The notes under the pieces: generated by a model
What the model saw: only the letters and a program-made list of their open reading frames with translations
What the model was told of the DNA's origin: nothing
The model's database searches: none
Made by a program: the position numbers and the translations under genes
Shown: piece after piece, positions 17,389 to 26,206 of the stretch
Position numbering within the stretch: position 1 is the first letter of the stretch
How the letters are laid out: each line of letters begins with the position of its first letter
Origin: VYFG01 sp965203365
GTDB taxonomy: Bacteria; Pseudomonadota; Gammaproteobacteria; Arenicellales; Poriferihabitantaceae
DNA length: 64,000 bases
Assembly (NCBI GenBank): GCA_965203365.1
Contig: OZ241878.1
Coordinates: forward strand, 2,852,001 to 2,916,000
Direction of reading: 5' to 3'

Positions 17389-19164
17389 ATGCGCACACAT
17401 CTCTGCGGTCAAGTGACCAAATCCGATATTGACCGGGCTATCACTCTGAATGGTTGGGTGCTGACTCGGCGCGACCACGGCGGGGTCATCTTCATTGATC
17501 TGCGAGACCGCTCTGGCAAGGTGCAGGTGGTGGCGGACCCGGACTATCCGGTGCCGTTTGAAGTGGCGGAAGCGGTCCGGAATGAATATGTCCTGGAAGT
17601 GTCGGGACGGGTTCGTCGGCGTCCGGAAGGGACTGACAACCCCGAGTTGTCCACGGGTTCGGTGGAAGTGCTGGCGGAATCCATACAGGTGTTGGCGGCA
17701 TCAAAAGCTTTGCCGTTTCAGATGGATGAGGAGGAAATCAGTGAGGCAGTTCGTCTGAAATACCGTTATCTGGATCTGCGACGGGCCTCCATGCAAGGAC
17801 ATCTCCGGTTGCGCCATCACATTGTGAGTGAACTGCGCCGTTTCCTGAATGCGCGGGATTTCCTCGAAATCGAGACCCCGATGCTCACCCGGTCCACTCC
17901 CGAAGGCGCTCGGGACTATTTGGTCCCCAGTCGCACGCAACCGGGAGAGTTTTTTGCCTTGCCACAATCCCCTCAATTGTTCAAGCAACTCCTGATGGTG
18001 GCGGGGTTTGAACGCTATTACCAAGTGGCCCGGTGTTTTCGGGATGAGGACTTGCGGTCGGATCGTCAACCGGAATTCACGCAACTTGATGTCGAGATGT
18101 CCTTCATCGACGAGACGGGGATTACGGCTCTGATGGAAGAGATGGTCAGGACGCTCTTCCACAATGTGCTGAAGGTGGAACTGCCAGAGCCCATGCCGCG
18201 GATGACCTACCACGAAGCCCTGATGCGATACGGTGTGGATCGTCCGGACCTTCGTATTGATCTGGAATTGCACGAGATTGCCGATCTCATGAAAACAGTC
18301 GATTTCAAGGTATTTTCTCAGGCGGCGAACGACAGCGCGAGTCGAGTGGCGGTGATGAGAGTGCCGGGCGGTCACCGCCTGTCACGTGCCCAGATTGACG
18401 GGTATACGGAGTTCGTCAAGCAATATGGCGCGAAGGGTCTGGCCTACATCAAGGTGAATGATGCCAACGCGGGACGTCATGGTCTGCAGTCACCGATCCT
18501 CAAGTTCCTGCCGGACGAGGTCCTGCCGGAAATCGTGCAACGGGCCCAAGCCGAGACGGGTGACCTGCTTTTCTTTGGGGCGGATGATGCCGGCATCGTC
18601 AACGATGCCCTCGGGGCACTCCGTTTGCGTGTGGGGCGGGATCTTGGCATGGTTCAGTCTGGCTGGAAGCCGTTGTGGGTGGTCGATTTCCCGCTGGTTC
18701 AGTGGAATCCGGACCAGAAGGGCTGGAGCGCCTTGCATCATCCCTTTACGGCTCCGCGGGAGTCCGACGAGCCCTTGCTGGAAAGCGACCCTGGCAGGAT
18801 GCTGTCCCGGGCTTATGATTTGGTGCTCAACGGGACGGAAATTGGTGGCGGCTCCATCCGTATTCATCGCCCGGACCTGCAGCAGAAGATGCTGTCCCTG
18901 CTGGGCATGAGCGAGCGGGAAGCCCGGGAGCAATTCGGCTTCTTGCTGGAGGCCCTGGATTTCGGCCCGCCTCCCCATGGAGGGATCGCTTTCGGCATTG
19001 ATCGTCTGGTGGCGATGATGGCTGGGGTGGAATCCATTCGTGACGTGATCGCATTTCCCAAGACCCAGAAAGCCTCCTGCTTGCTCACTGAAGCCCCGAA
19101 TGAGGTCGATGCCAGACAACTGCGGGAATTGGCCCTGCAGATTCGCAAATCGCCAGCGGGTTAG
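17389..19164 (+). CDS. aspS: Aspartyl-tRNA synthetase (bacterial type)
   Basis: 591 residues, the normal length for bacterial AspRS with a GAD insertion domain. The N-terminal OB-fold binds the anticodon. Motif 2 is FRDEDLRSDRQPEFTQLDVE and motif 3 is GGIAFGIDRLVAMMAG. The OB-fold loop reads RRDHGGVIFIDLRDR; His at this position (residue 30) is the signature reported for non-discriminating Pseudomonas AspRS, which also charges tRNA-Asn for GatCAB. By that rule this enzyme may be AspRS(Asp/Asn), which is inference. Confidence 0.95.
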   Translation: MRTHLCGQVTKSDIDRAITLNGWVLTRRDHGGVIFIDLRDRSGKVQVVADPDYPVPFEVAEAVRNEYVLEVSGRVRRRPEGTDNPELSTGSVEVLAESIQVLAASKALPFQMDEEEISEAVRLKYRYLDLRRASMQGHLRLRHHIVSELRRFLNARDFLEIETPMLTRSTPEGARDYLVPSRTQPGEFFALPQSPQLFKQLLMVAGFERYYQVARCFRDEDLRSDRQPEFTQLDVEMSFIDETGITALMEEMVRTLFHNVLKVELPEPMPRMTYHEALMRYGVDRPDLRIDLELHEIADLMKTVDFKVFSQAANDSASRVAVMRVPGGHRLSRAQIDGYTEFVKQYGAKGLAYIKVNDANAGRHGLQSPILKFLPDEVLPEIVQRAQAETGDLLFFGADDAGIVNDALGALRLRVGRDLGMVQSGWKPLWVVDFPLVQWNPDQKGWSALHHPFTAPRESDEPLLESDPGRMLSRAYDLVLNGTEIGGGSIRIHRPDLQQKMLSLLGMSEREAREQFGFLLEALDFGPPPHGGIAFGIDRLVAMMAGVESIRDVIAFPKTQKASCLLTEAPNEVDARQLRELALQIRKSPAG

Positions 19165-19291
19165 ACCAGTCCCCTCGGTTCCCGCCCTGAGGGGAGGGTG
19201 CATGTGCTACACTCCAAGCTAGGTACATAGCCGTCGGACAGGCGTTCCAGAGGCAATTCCCCCTGACTATTCGGGCATTTCAGGTTATTTC

Positions 19292-20020
19292 ATGGCTGGT
19301 CACAGCAAATGGGCCAACATCAAGTTCCGCAAAGCGGCGCAAGACGCCAAGCGAGGCAAGATATTCACTAAGATGATCAAGGAAATCACCGTGGCCAGTC
19401 GTCACGGTGGCAGTGATCCAGGCGTCAATGCCAAGTTGCGTGCCGCCATTGACAAGGCATTGGCGGCCAACATGTCTCGGGACACCATTGACCGAGCGGT
19501 CAAACGCGGTGCCGGTGAATTGGGCGGCGCACATTATGAAGATGTCCGCTACGAAGGGTATGCTCCCGGAGGGGTGGCGGTATTGGTGGAAACATCCACT
19601 GACAATCGCAATCGTACAGTCAGCGAAGTGCGCCATGTTTTCACCAAGCATGGGGGCAATCTGGGAACGGATGGGTCGGTATCCTACCTGTTCAACAAGG
19701 TCGGTTCCATCGTGTTTTCGGATGGCGCCAATGAGGAAACCATCATGGAGGTGGCCTTGGAAGCCGGGGCCGAAGATATTGAAACCCTGGATGGGATCAC
19801 CGAAGTGACGACCATGCCGGAACAGTTTCATCGCATTGAGCAGGCTTTCCGAAATGCTGACCTGATGCCCGAGATGGCCGAGATCATTCAGCGGCCAACA
19901 ACGGAAACGGAAATTGCCGGTACCGACGCCGAGACAGTGGCCCGGTTAGTCCAGGCTCTGGAAGAACTGGACGATGTACAGGATGTCTACACCAATGCGC
20001 TCTTCGTCGAAGCCGAATGA
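19292..20020 (+). CDS. yebC: YebC/PmpR-family protein
   Basis: 242 residues starting MAGHSKWANIKFRKAAQDAK, the hallmark N-terminus. It is a cytoplasmic protein reported as a transcriptional regulator (PmpR) and, in recent work, as a translation factor relieving ribosome stalling. It opens the yebC-ruvC-ruvA run, whose genes overlap by 4 bases: ruvC starts inside its stop region at 20017. Confidence 0.95.
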   Translation: MAGHSKWANIKFRKAAQDAKRGKIFTKMIKEITVASRHGGSDPGVNAKLRAAIDKALAANMSRDTIDRAVKRGAGELGGAHYEDVRYEGYAPGGVAVLVETSTDNRNRTVSEVRHVFTKHGGNLGTDGSVSYLFNKVGSIVFSDGANEETIMEVALEAGAEDIETLDGITEVTTMPEQFHRIEQAFRNADLMPEMAEIIQRPTTETEIAGTDAETVARLVQALEELDDVQDVYTNALFVEAE

Positions 20021-20514
20021 GAGTGCTCGGTATTGACCCGGGTTCCCGTCACACCGGGCTCGGTGTGGTCGAATCGGTTCATCAGAACCTGGTGGCCTTG
20101 CACAGTGAAAACCTGGCACTTGGGGGGGGGGCTTTGCCGGAGCGACTAGGGGCCATTTACCGCCAGGTGGCCATTCTGATGAAGGAATACTCTCCTGATT
20201 CGGTCGCCGTGGAACAGGTCTTCGTTGCCAACAATGCCCGCTCCGCATTAACGCTCGGGCAAGCCCGTGGCAGCGCAGTCTGTTCGGCAGTGAACCATGG
20301 CTGTGCGGTGGCGGAATACAGTGCCTTGCAAATCAAGCAGGCCGTGGTAGGTTCCGGCAATGCCTCCAAGGAACAGGTGCGGTACATGGTGCGTATCTTG
20401 TTGGGGTTGCGGACAGTCCCTAGCCTAGATGCTGCTGATGCGTTGGCCTGTGCCATCTGTCATATCAATACGGTGACAGTGAGCCGTCGGCTGGAGCAGG
20501 CGACAGGATCATGA
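20017..20514 (+). CDS. ruvC: Holliday junction endonuclease RuvC
   Basis: 165 residues. The four catalytic acids are at the canonical positions: Asp7 (LGIDPGS), Glu66 (VAVEQVF), Asp138 and Asp141 (PSLDAADALA). It cuts Holliday junctions in concert with RuvAB. It overlaps yebC and ruvA by 4 bases each. Residues 36-38 (LALGGGAL) are encoded by an unbroken run of ten G, a slippage-prone tract in a recombination gene. Confidence 0.96.
   Translation: MRVLGIDPGSRHTGLGVVESVHQNLVALHSENLALGGGALPERLGAIYRQVAILMKEYSPDSVAVEQVFVANNARSALTLGQARGSAVCSAVNHGCAVAEYSALQIKQAVVGSGNASKEQVRYMVRILLGLRTVPSLDAADALACAICHINTVTVSRRLEQATGS
20122..20131 (+). repeat. G10 homopolymer inside ruvC
   Basis: Ten consecutive G encode GGG GGG GGG G at residues 36-39 of RuvC. 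A loss or gain of one base would truncate the resolvase after about 40 residues. Similar tracts lie in tolQ (22983-22990, G8) and tolB (25025-25033, G9). Confidence 0.9.
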
Positions 20515-21113
20515 TCGGGTTGCTTCGAGGCACCTTGCTCCACAAACGCCCCCCCTTCCTGGTGCTGGATGTGGGAGGCGTCGGTTATGAGATGGAAGCG
20601 CCTATGAACACGTTCTATGACTTGCCGGATGAGGGAGATGAGGTGGCTTTGTTCACTCACCTCCTGGTTCGGGAAGATGCTCAGTTGCTGTTCGGGTTTT
20701 CTGATCGCTTTCAGCGCGAATTCTTCCGCAACTTGCTGAAGGTCAGTGGCGTGGGAGCTCGGGTAGGACTGTCCATTCTGTCGACCTTGACGGTGAACCA
20801 GTTCGTGCAGTGTGTTCGAATGCAGGACTCCAGAGCACTGACATCGGTCCCGGGTATCGGAAAGAAGACGGCAGAGCGGATGCTGCTTGAGATGCGAGAC
20901 CGGATCGATAGGGATTTCCTGGAAGAGATGGCCGATTTCAGTTCACCGTCCAGTCAGGATGCGCACACCCCGGTCGAGGATGCCATCGGTGCCTTGGTCG
21001 CACTGGGTTATCGACACGTAGATGCGACCCGGGCCATCCGTGCCGTAGAAGGCCAGACTGATGGCCGAGATGACCTGATTCGCCAAGCCTTGCAGTGGCT
21101 CAGTCGAAGATAG
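20511..21113 (+). CDS. ruvA: Holliday junction DNA helicase subunit RuvA
   Basis: 200 residues, typical length. The N-terminal OB-fold (MIGLLRGTLLHKRPPFLVLD) is followed by helix-hairpin-helix motifs (LLKVSGVGARVGLSIL and LTSVPGIGKKTAERMLLEM) and a C-terminal RuvB-binding domain (AIGALVALGYRHVDATRAI). RuvA tetramers bind the four-way junction and recruit RuvB. It overlaps ruvC by 4 bases, and ruvB starts 22 bases downstream. Confidence 0.96.
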   Translation: MIGLLRGTLLHKRPPFLVLDVGGVGYEMEAPMNTFYDLPDEGDEVALFTHLLVREDAQLLFGFSDRFQREFFRNLLKVSGVGARVGLSILSTLTVNQFVQCVRMQDSRALTSVPGIGKKTAERMLLEMRDRIDRDFLEEMADFSSPSSQDAHTPVEDAIGALVALGYRHVDATRAIRAVEGQTDGRDDLIRQALQWLSRR

Positions 21114-21135
21114 CGATCTGAAATCTGCCTGATTC

Positions 21136-22191
21136 ATGACCAAGCCTGATTCCCTGCTGTCGCCCCACCCTGTCGACCCGCCTCAGGAACAGATGCTGGA
21201 CCGCAGTCTGCGTCCCCATCGGTTGCAGGACTTCATCGGTCAGCCCCGCACCCGGGAACAGCTGGAAATTTTCATCCGGGCGGCCCGGAATCGCTCCGAG
21301 GCACTGGATCATGTGCTGGTATTCGGTCCGCCGGGCCTTGGTAAAACCACGATCGCTCATATTATTGCCACGGAAATGGAATCCCGTTTTCGCCAGACAT
21401 CTGGACCGGTTCTGGAAAAGGCGGGTGACCTCGCTGCGATTCTGACCAACCTGGAACCCCATGACGTGCTGTTCATTGATGAAATCCATCGCATGAATCC
21501 GGCGATTGAGGAGATCCTCTATCCTGCCATGGAGGATTGCCAGATCGACATCATGATTGGCGAAGGCCCTGCCGCCCGCTCCATCAAACTCAATTTGCCG
21601 ACATTTACCTTGGTCGGGGCCACAACTCGGGCCGGATTGCTCACGTCGCCTTTGAGAGACCGTTTCGGCATTGTTCAGAGACTTCAGTTCTACAGTGTTG
21701 AGGAGCTGACATTGATCGTGGAACGGTCAGCCAGACTGCTCAATCTGTCTTTTGATGATAGGGGTGTGCAGGCGGTGGCCGTGCGTTCTCGCGGCACTCC
21801 TCGGATTGCCAACCGGTTGCTTCGACGCGTACGCGACTATGCGGAGGTACGCTCTGACGGGTTCATCGGTCAGGAAGTCGCTGATGCGGCACTGGATATG
21901 CTGGAAGTGGACCGCTATGGTCTGGACGCACTCGACCGCAGCATGCTGCTGGCGATCATGAGCAAATTCGATGGAGGTCCGGTGGGTATCGACAGTATTT
22001 CCGCCGCGATCGGAGAAGAAAGAGACACGATTGAAGATGTCGTGGAGCCCTACCTCATCCAGCAGGGATTTCTCATGAGAACCCCTCGGGGCAGAATGGT
22101 CACCAGCCATGCTTGGCGTCATCTGAACGTGGAGTTGCCTCGTCATCTGGCCGGGCAGCAACAGGATCTGATCCCTGACAACAGTCACTGA
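21136..22191 (+). CDS. ruvB: Holliday junction branch-migration ATPase RuvB
   Basis: 351 residues. AAA+ motor with Walker A GPPGLGKTTIAH, Walker B LFIDEIHRM, sensor 1 LVGATTRAGLLTSPLRDRFG and a C-terminal winged helix (IQQGFLMRTPRGRMVT) that touches DNA. It drives branch migration with RuvA. It is the last gene of the yebC-ruvCAB run. Confidence 0.97.
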   Translation: MTKPDSLLSPHPVDPPQEQMLDRSLRPHRLQDFIGQPRTREQLEIFIRAARNRSEALDHVLVFGPPGLGKTTIAHIIATEMESRFRQTSGPVLEKAGDLAAILTNLEPHDVLFIDEIHRMNPAIEEILYPAMEDCQIDIMIGEGPAARSIKLNLPTFTLVGATTRAGLLTSPLRDRFGIVQRLQFYSVEELTLIVERSARLLNLSFDDRGVQAVAVRSRGTPRIANRLLRRVRDYAEVRSDGFIGQEVADAALDMLEVDRYGLDALDRSMLLAIMSKFDGGPVGIDSISAAIGEERDTIEDVVEPYLIQQGFLMRTPRGRMVTSHAWRHLNVELPRHLAGQQQDLIPDNSH

Positions 22192-22259
22192 GGTACTCAC
22201 ATTGGGCGGTTCAGTGACGATTTATCCGATGGCAATACATTCCCATCCAGGTAGTGCAG

Positions 22260-22679
22260 ATGCCCCTTGAAACGGAATTTTCGTTGCCGGTCACGATCAA
22301 TTTTGAAGACACCGATGCGGCCGGAGTTGTGTATTACGCCAACTATCTGGCTTACATGGAACGGGCCCGGAATGCCTATCTGCGCTCATTGGGACTTTCC
22401 CTATCGTCGGTCAGGGATGAGCATAACGTGGTGTTCGTGGTCAAAGAAGCCTGTGTACAATACTACCAGCCAGCGCGACTGGATGATGTCATTCGCGTGA
22501 CGCTGAAGGTGGACGAGGTGCGTGGGGCATCGGTGAGATTTGTGCACCCGATTATGCGGGGAGAGGAGTTGCTTGTGACCGGCCGCATCCGTCTGGTGAT
22601 TCTTCGTAGTGATACTTTTGCACCCTGCAAAATGCCAGAAATTGTGCAATCCGCCCTGGCCCGGACGCGGATACAATAG
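22260..22679 (+). CDS. ybgC: Acyl-CoA thioesterase YbgC (Tol-Pal associated)
   Basis: About 139 residues from MPLETEFSLPV; a GTG two codons earlier is an equally possible start. The hot-dog fold is marked by FEDTDAAGVVYYANYLAYMERAR, whose Asp is catalytic in the 4HBT family. YbgC is a cytoplasmic acyl-CoA/ACP thioesterase encoded at the head of the tol-pal operon and linked to phospholipid metabolism. tolQ follows 64 bases downstream, as in E. coli. Confidence 0.93.
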   Translation: MPLETEFSLPVTINFEDTDAAGVVYYANYLAYMERARNAYLRSLGLSLSSVRDEHNVVFVVKEACVQYYQPARLDDVIRVTLKVDEVRGASVRFVHPIMRGEELLVTGRIRLVILRSDTFAPCKMPEIVQSALARTRIQ

Positions 22680-22743
22680 GTGAGTCATTTCCCGCCCGTG
22701 CTTCCCCCACGCACCTGCCAGCATCACCCTCACAGAGCAGAAC

Positions 22744-23442
22744 ATGCCCACCGACATTCCCTTTAACCCGAATGGAGGCCTGTCCATTTTGCACTTGATC
22801 ATGGGGGCCAGTTGGCTGGTGCAGGCCGTGATGCTGACCCTGTTTCTCGCGTCCGTGATTTCCTGGTTCATGATTGACCACAAACGCAGTTCCTATAAGC
22901 GTTATATGCGGATTGCCGATGACTTTGAGGATGAGTTCTGGTCCGGTGGAGAGATGAGCCGGATCTATGAAACCTGGAGTCAGGGGGGGGTGAGCAAGGG
23001 AATCGTCAACATCTTTATTGCCGGATATCGAGAGTACAATCGACTGGCCCAGAAAACCAATGTGAACCGAACGGAGATGGTGGATGGCGTACACCGCTCC
23101 ATGCGAGTCGCGCTGAGTCGGGAAGTCGATCATCTGGAAACCAATCTGTCCTTTCTGGCCACAGTCGGATCGATTAGTCCTTATATCGGTTTGTTCGGTA
23201 CTGTTTGGGGGATCATGAATTCCTTCATGAGTCTTGGGGTACAGCAACAAGTCACCATCGCGACCGTGGCACCTGGCATTGCAGAGGCATTGATTGCCAC
23301 AGCGATGGGATTGTTTGCGGCCATTCCGGCGGTCGTGGCTTACAATCGTTTTGCTCACACGGCAGAGAAATTGACCACCCGCTATGAGGTGTTCATGGAA
23401 GAGTTTGTGAGTATTGTCAATCGGCAGGATACGGCCGCCTAA
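22744..23442 (+). CDS. tolQ: Tol-Pal motor subunit TolQ
   Basis: 232 residues with three membrane segments: near residues 15-40 (ASWLVQAVMLTLFLASVISW), 130-155 (GLFGTVWGIMNSF) and 165-190 (IAEALIATAMGLFAAIPAVV). It is the MotA/ExbB homologue that forms the proton channel with TolR. A G8 run (22983-22990) encodes GG in SQGGVSKG. The tolR start is 6 bases after its stop. Confidence 0.96.
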   Translation: MPTDIPFNPNGGLSILHLIMGASWLVQAVMLTLFLASVISWFMIDHKRSSYKRYMRIADDFEDEFWSGGEMSRIYETWSQGGVSKGIVNIFIAGYREYNRLAQKTNVNRTEMVDGVHRSMRVALSREVDHLETNLSFLATVGSISPYIGLFGTVWGIMNSFMSLGVQQQVTIATVAPGIAEALIATAMGLFAAIPAVVAYNRFAHTAEKLTTRYEVFMEEFVSIVNRQDTAA

Positions 23443-23447
23443 TTCTC

Positions 23448-23873
23448 ATGAGCCAGACACGCTACGGTCGGAAGAAGCGCCTGATGAGCGAAATCAACGT
23501 CGTGCCGTATATTGATGTGATGCTGGTGCTTTTGATTATTTTCATGGTGACCGCTCCTTTGCTGAGCACCGGTGTTCAGGTCGATTTGCCGGACACCACT
23601 GCGGAGGTGATGCCCACTGTAGATGAGGAACCGTTCGTAGTCACCGTCGATGTGCAGGGCAACCTCTATGTCAATGATAACCGGGAGTCTGTGGTCAATG
23701 CTGATGAGGTCACCAGACTCGCCAGAACTGTTCTGACTCGGAATCCCGATTTGCCATTCTTGGTGCGCGGAGATGCATTGGCACATTATGCATATGTCGT
23801 GGAAGCCATGGTCCTGTTGCAAAAGGCCGGGGTGGAATCGGTGGGGCTGGTCACCGAGCAATCTGCAAATTGA
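23448..23873 (+). CDS. tolR: Tol-Pal motor subunit TolR
   Basis: 141 residues. A single N-terminal membrane helix, INVVPYIDVMLVLLIIFMVT, carries the conserved Asp needed for proton use. The periplasmic ExbD-like domain follows (FVVTVDVQGNLYVNDNRE, LPFLVRGDALAHYAYVV). It pairs with TolQ. Its TGA overlaps the TTG start proposed for tolA. Confidence 0.96.
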   Translation: MSQTRYGRKKRLMSEINVVPYIDVMLVLLIIFMVTAPLLSTGVQVDLPDTTAEVMPTVDEEPFVVTVDVQGNLYVNDNRESVVNADEVTRLARTVLTRNPDLPFLVRGDALAHYAYVVEAMVLLQKAGVESVGLVTEQSAN

Positions 23874-24868
23874 CGACGTCAAGACTACGCAGACTCGTCG
23901 CCTGGTGCCGGTCAGGATTGTTTACGCTGATCATCCATGGGGGCATACTGTATTTCATTGTGTTTGGGATCAGTGTCCATCAGGAAAAGCTTGAAGCCAA
24001 GGGCAAGCCGGTGCAGGCGGTGGTGGTCAGCCAGTTGGAACTGGCTCGCAAGGAAGAGGAAAAACAACGTCATCTAAGAGAGTTGGAACGTCAGCGCCAG
24101 GATGAGGAGCGACATCTGGCCGAGGAAAAACAACGTCAGCAAGCCGAAGCCCTGAAAAAAGAACAAGCACGTAAGCGGCGGGAATTCCTGCTTAACCATT
24201 GTGAGAAGCTGGTACTGGAGGAGGAACGTGCTGGAGAAATCAATCACGAGTTGGATGGACTGTGTGATCAGGAGCGTGTGGCCCTGAAAAAGCAGCGTCA
24301 AGAAGAAGAGCGCCAAAGAAAAGAATTGGCACTCAAACAGAAAGCCGAAGCCGAAAGGCAACGCCAGGCGGAAGCTGAGAAAAAGCGCCAACTGGAAGAA
24401 GAGAGACGGCGCCAAGCGGAAGCCGAGAAGAAACGCCAGGTCGAAGAAGAGAAACGGCGCCAAGCGGAAGCCGAGAAGAAACGCCAGGCGGAAGAGCGAC
24501 GACGTCTGGACGAGCAGAAGCTCAAGGCGCAGCTTCAAGCTGAGCAGGAGGCTCGTCTGGCCGCCGAGACAGAGAAGGCAGCGACCGACGCCCTATCCGC
24601 AGCGGCCGGTCGAATTCGGGCGGCCATTGAGGCCAACTGGCGCCGTCCGAGTACCAGCCTTCGCGGTTTGAAAGTGGTGATTGGTCTGCGGGTTGGCAGA
24701 AACGGTGAAGTGAAGAACGCTCGCATTGTGAAAAGTAGTGGAGATGTGCACTTCGACGAGTCGGCGGAACTCGCCGTACAGAAGGCTTCCCCTTTGCCAA
24801 TTCCGACAGAAGCGGAGTATTATCAATACATCAAAGAGTTTCATATTGAATTCAACCCCGATGAGTAA
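23870..24868 (+). CDS. tolA: Cell envelope integrity protein TolA
   Basis: 332 residues. One membrane helix near the N-terminus (LFTLIIHGGILYFIVFGISV) is followed by a long Lys/Arg/Gln/Glu/Ala coiled coil (about 45-235) and a C-terminal domain III (RIRAAIEANWRRP...GLRVGRNGEVKNARIVKSSG). TolA bridges the inner-membrane motor and TolB/Pal and is used by colicins and filamentous phages. TTG at 23870 is taken as start because it overlaps the tolR stop and no ATG precedes the membrane helix in frame. Its 3' end overlaps tolB by 8 bases. Confidence 0.93.
   Translation: MTTSRLRRLVAWCRSGLFTLIIHGGILYFIVFGISVHQEKLEAKGKPVQAVVVSQLELARKEEEKQRHLRELERQRQDEERHLAEEKQRQQAEALKKEQARKRREFLLNHCEKLVLEEERAGEINHELDGLCDQERVALKKQRQEEERQRKELALKQKAEAERQRQAEAEKKRQLEEERRRQAEAEKKRQVEEEKRRQAEAEKKRQAEERRRLDEQKLKAQLQAEQEARLAAETEKAATDALSAAAGRIRAAIEANWRRPSTSLRGLKVVIGLRVGRNGEVKNARIVKSSGDVHFDESAELAVQKASPLPIPTEAEYYQYIKEFHIEFNPDE
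24365..24490 (+). repeat. 48-base direct repeats in the TolA coiled coil
   Basis: Two full 16-codon units (24365-24412 and 24413-24460) and a partial third encode QAEAEKKRQ.EEE.RR. The repeats suggest recent slippage or unequal crossing-over, so coiled-coil length may vary between strains. Confidence 0.8.
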
Positions 24869-26195
24869 GATTGTCAACCTGAACCGCCCTCTGAACCATT
24901 TCGCCGCCATCGTGTTGACGATATTGTTCTTGCTGCCCTTGAAGGTTCTGGCCGTATTTACTATTGAGGTCAACAAGGGGGTGGAAGCTGGCATTCCGAT
25001 TGCCATCGTGCCCTTTCAAACGGTGGGGGGGGGTGGCTTCGAGCATCAACCAGCCGACATTATTGCGGATAATCTTGCCTTGACCGGACAATTTGAAATC
25101 ATTGCACAAGGGCAATTTCCGGGCTATCCGGCTGACCCGGAGTCAGTGCAATACAAGGACTGGCGCCTTATCAAGGCGGAAGCACTGGTGGTCGGCCAGA
25201 TCATAAACGTCGACAAAGACCGGTATGAAGTGCGCTTCCATCTGATTGATGTTTTTCGCCAACGCAGTCTCCAAGGAAAGGTATTTCAGGTGCCAAAAGA
25301 TCGGTTGCGCCGGGTATCCCATCAGATCAGTGATCGGATTTACCAGCATTTCACCGGGGAGCTGGGGGCTTTTGATACCCGGATCGCTTACGTGCATGTA
25401 GAAAGTGGGGGGGCGAATCGCACCTTCAGTCTGCAGATTGCCGACTTTGACGGATACAACCCCAAGACGATTCTTCAGTCACCCCAACCGATTTTGTCAC
25501 CGGCTTGGTCTCCAGATGGGGATTGGGTCAGTTACGTATCTTTCGAAATGAAACGTTCGGTGGTGTTTGTGCAGAATATATGGACAGGCGAGCGGCTGCT
25601 CATTTCTGATCAAGAGGGAATCAACAGTGCTCCAGCCTGGTCTCCGGATGGTCGCCAACTGGCCCTGACCTTATCCATCGACGGTAATCCGGATATCTAT
25701 CTTTATGACCTCGAACGGCGTCACTTGAGGCGAATGACCAAGAACCTGGCGATTGATACAGAGGCGTCATTTTCACCCGATGGCTCGCGCTTGGTATTCT
25801 CCTCAGGCCGGGGCGGATTACCTCAATTGTATGAAATATCAGTAAGGGACCCAGGAGAACCGCGCCGACTGACGTTTATGGGACAATACAATGCTGGACC
25901 GTCCTATTCGCCAGACGGGAAGAGCATCGTCATGGTCACTGATCAGGGCAATGGGTTTCGAGTTGGGATATACTCAATCCAAGATCAGACTGTGAGCGAA
26001 CTGACCGATACGACCCAAGACGAATCCCCTGCCTTTGCTCCCAATGGCAAAATGGTCATCTATGCTACTCAACTAGGTGGACGTGACGTGCTGGCTGTCG
26101 TGTCGACAGATGGCACGGCCAGAAAAACGTTGCGATTTCAAAACGGTTCCGTTCGAGAGCCAGCATGGTCTCCTTTCAAACGAAGTCAATTATAG
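24861..26195 (+). CDS. tolB: Tol-Pal periplasmic protein TolB
   Basis: 444 residues from MSKIVNLNRPLNH. A signal peptide (AAIVLTILFLLPLKVLAVF) is followed by the N-terminal domain (IVPFQTVGGGGFEHQPADI) and a six-bladed beta-propeller with repeated W(S)PDG motifs (PAWSPDGDWVSYVS, PAWSPDGRQLALT, ASFSPDGSRLVFSS). It binds Pal and TolA. A G9 run at 25025-25033 encodes the GGGG. The start overlaps tolA by 8 bases. Confidence 0.96.
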   Translation: MSKIVNLNRPLNHFAAIVLTILFLLPLKVLAVFTIEVNKGVEAGIPIAIVPFQTVGGGGFEHQPADIIADNLALTGQFEIIAQGQFPGYPADPESVQYKDWRLIKAEALVVGQIINVDKDRYEVRFHLIDVFRQRSLQGKVFQVPKDRLRRVSHQISDRIYQHFTGELGAFDTRIAYVHVESGGANRTFSLQIADFDGYNPKTILQSPQPILSPAWSPDGDWVSYVSFEMKRSVVFVQNIWTGERLLISDQEGINSAPAWSPDGRQLALTLSIDGNPDIYLYDLERRHLRRMTKNLAIDTEASFSPDGSRLVFSSGRGGLPQLYEISVRDPGEPRRLTFMGQYNAGPSYSPDGKSIVMVTDQGNGFRVGIYSIQDQTVSELTDTTQDESPAFAPNGKMVIYATQLGGRDVLAVVSTDGTARKTLRFQNGSVREPAWSPFKRSQL

Positions 26196-26206
26196 AGGTA
26201 TACAAA

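Noticed and set aside
18490..19203. Long minus-strand open frames opposite aspS and other core genes
   Set aside because: They are antisense shadows caused by GC-rich codon use; the plus-strand genes are unambiguous.
19165..19260. Hairpin CCCCTC...GAGGGG after aspS as a terminator
   Set aside because: The loop is long and no T-run follows, so it is not a convincing Rho-independent terminator.
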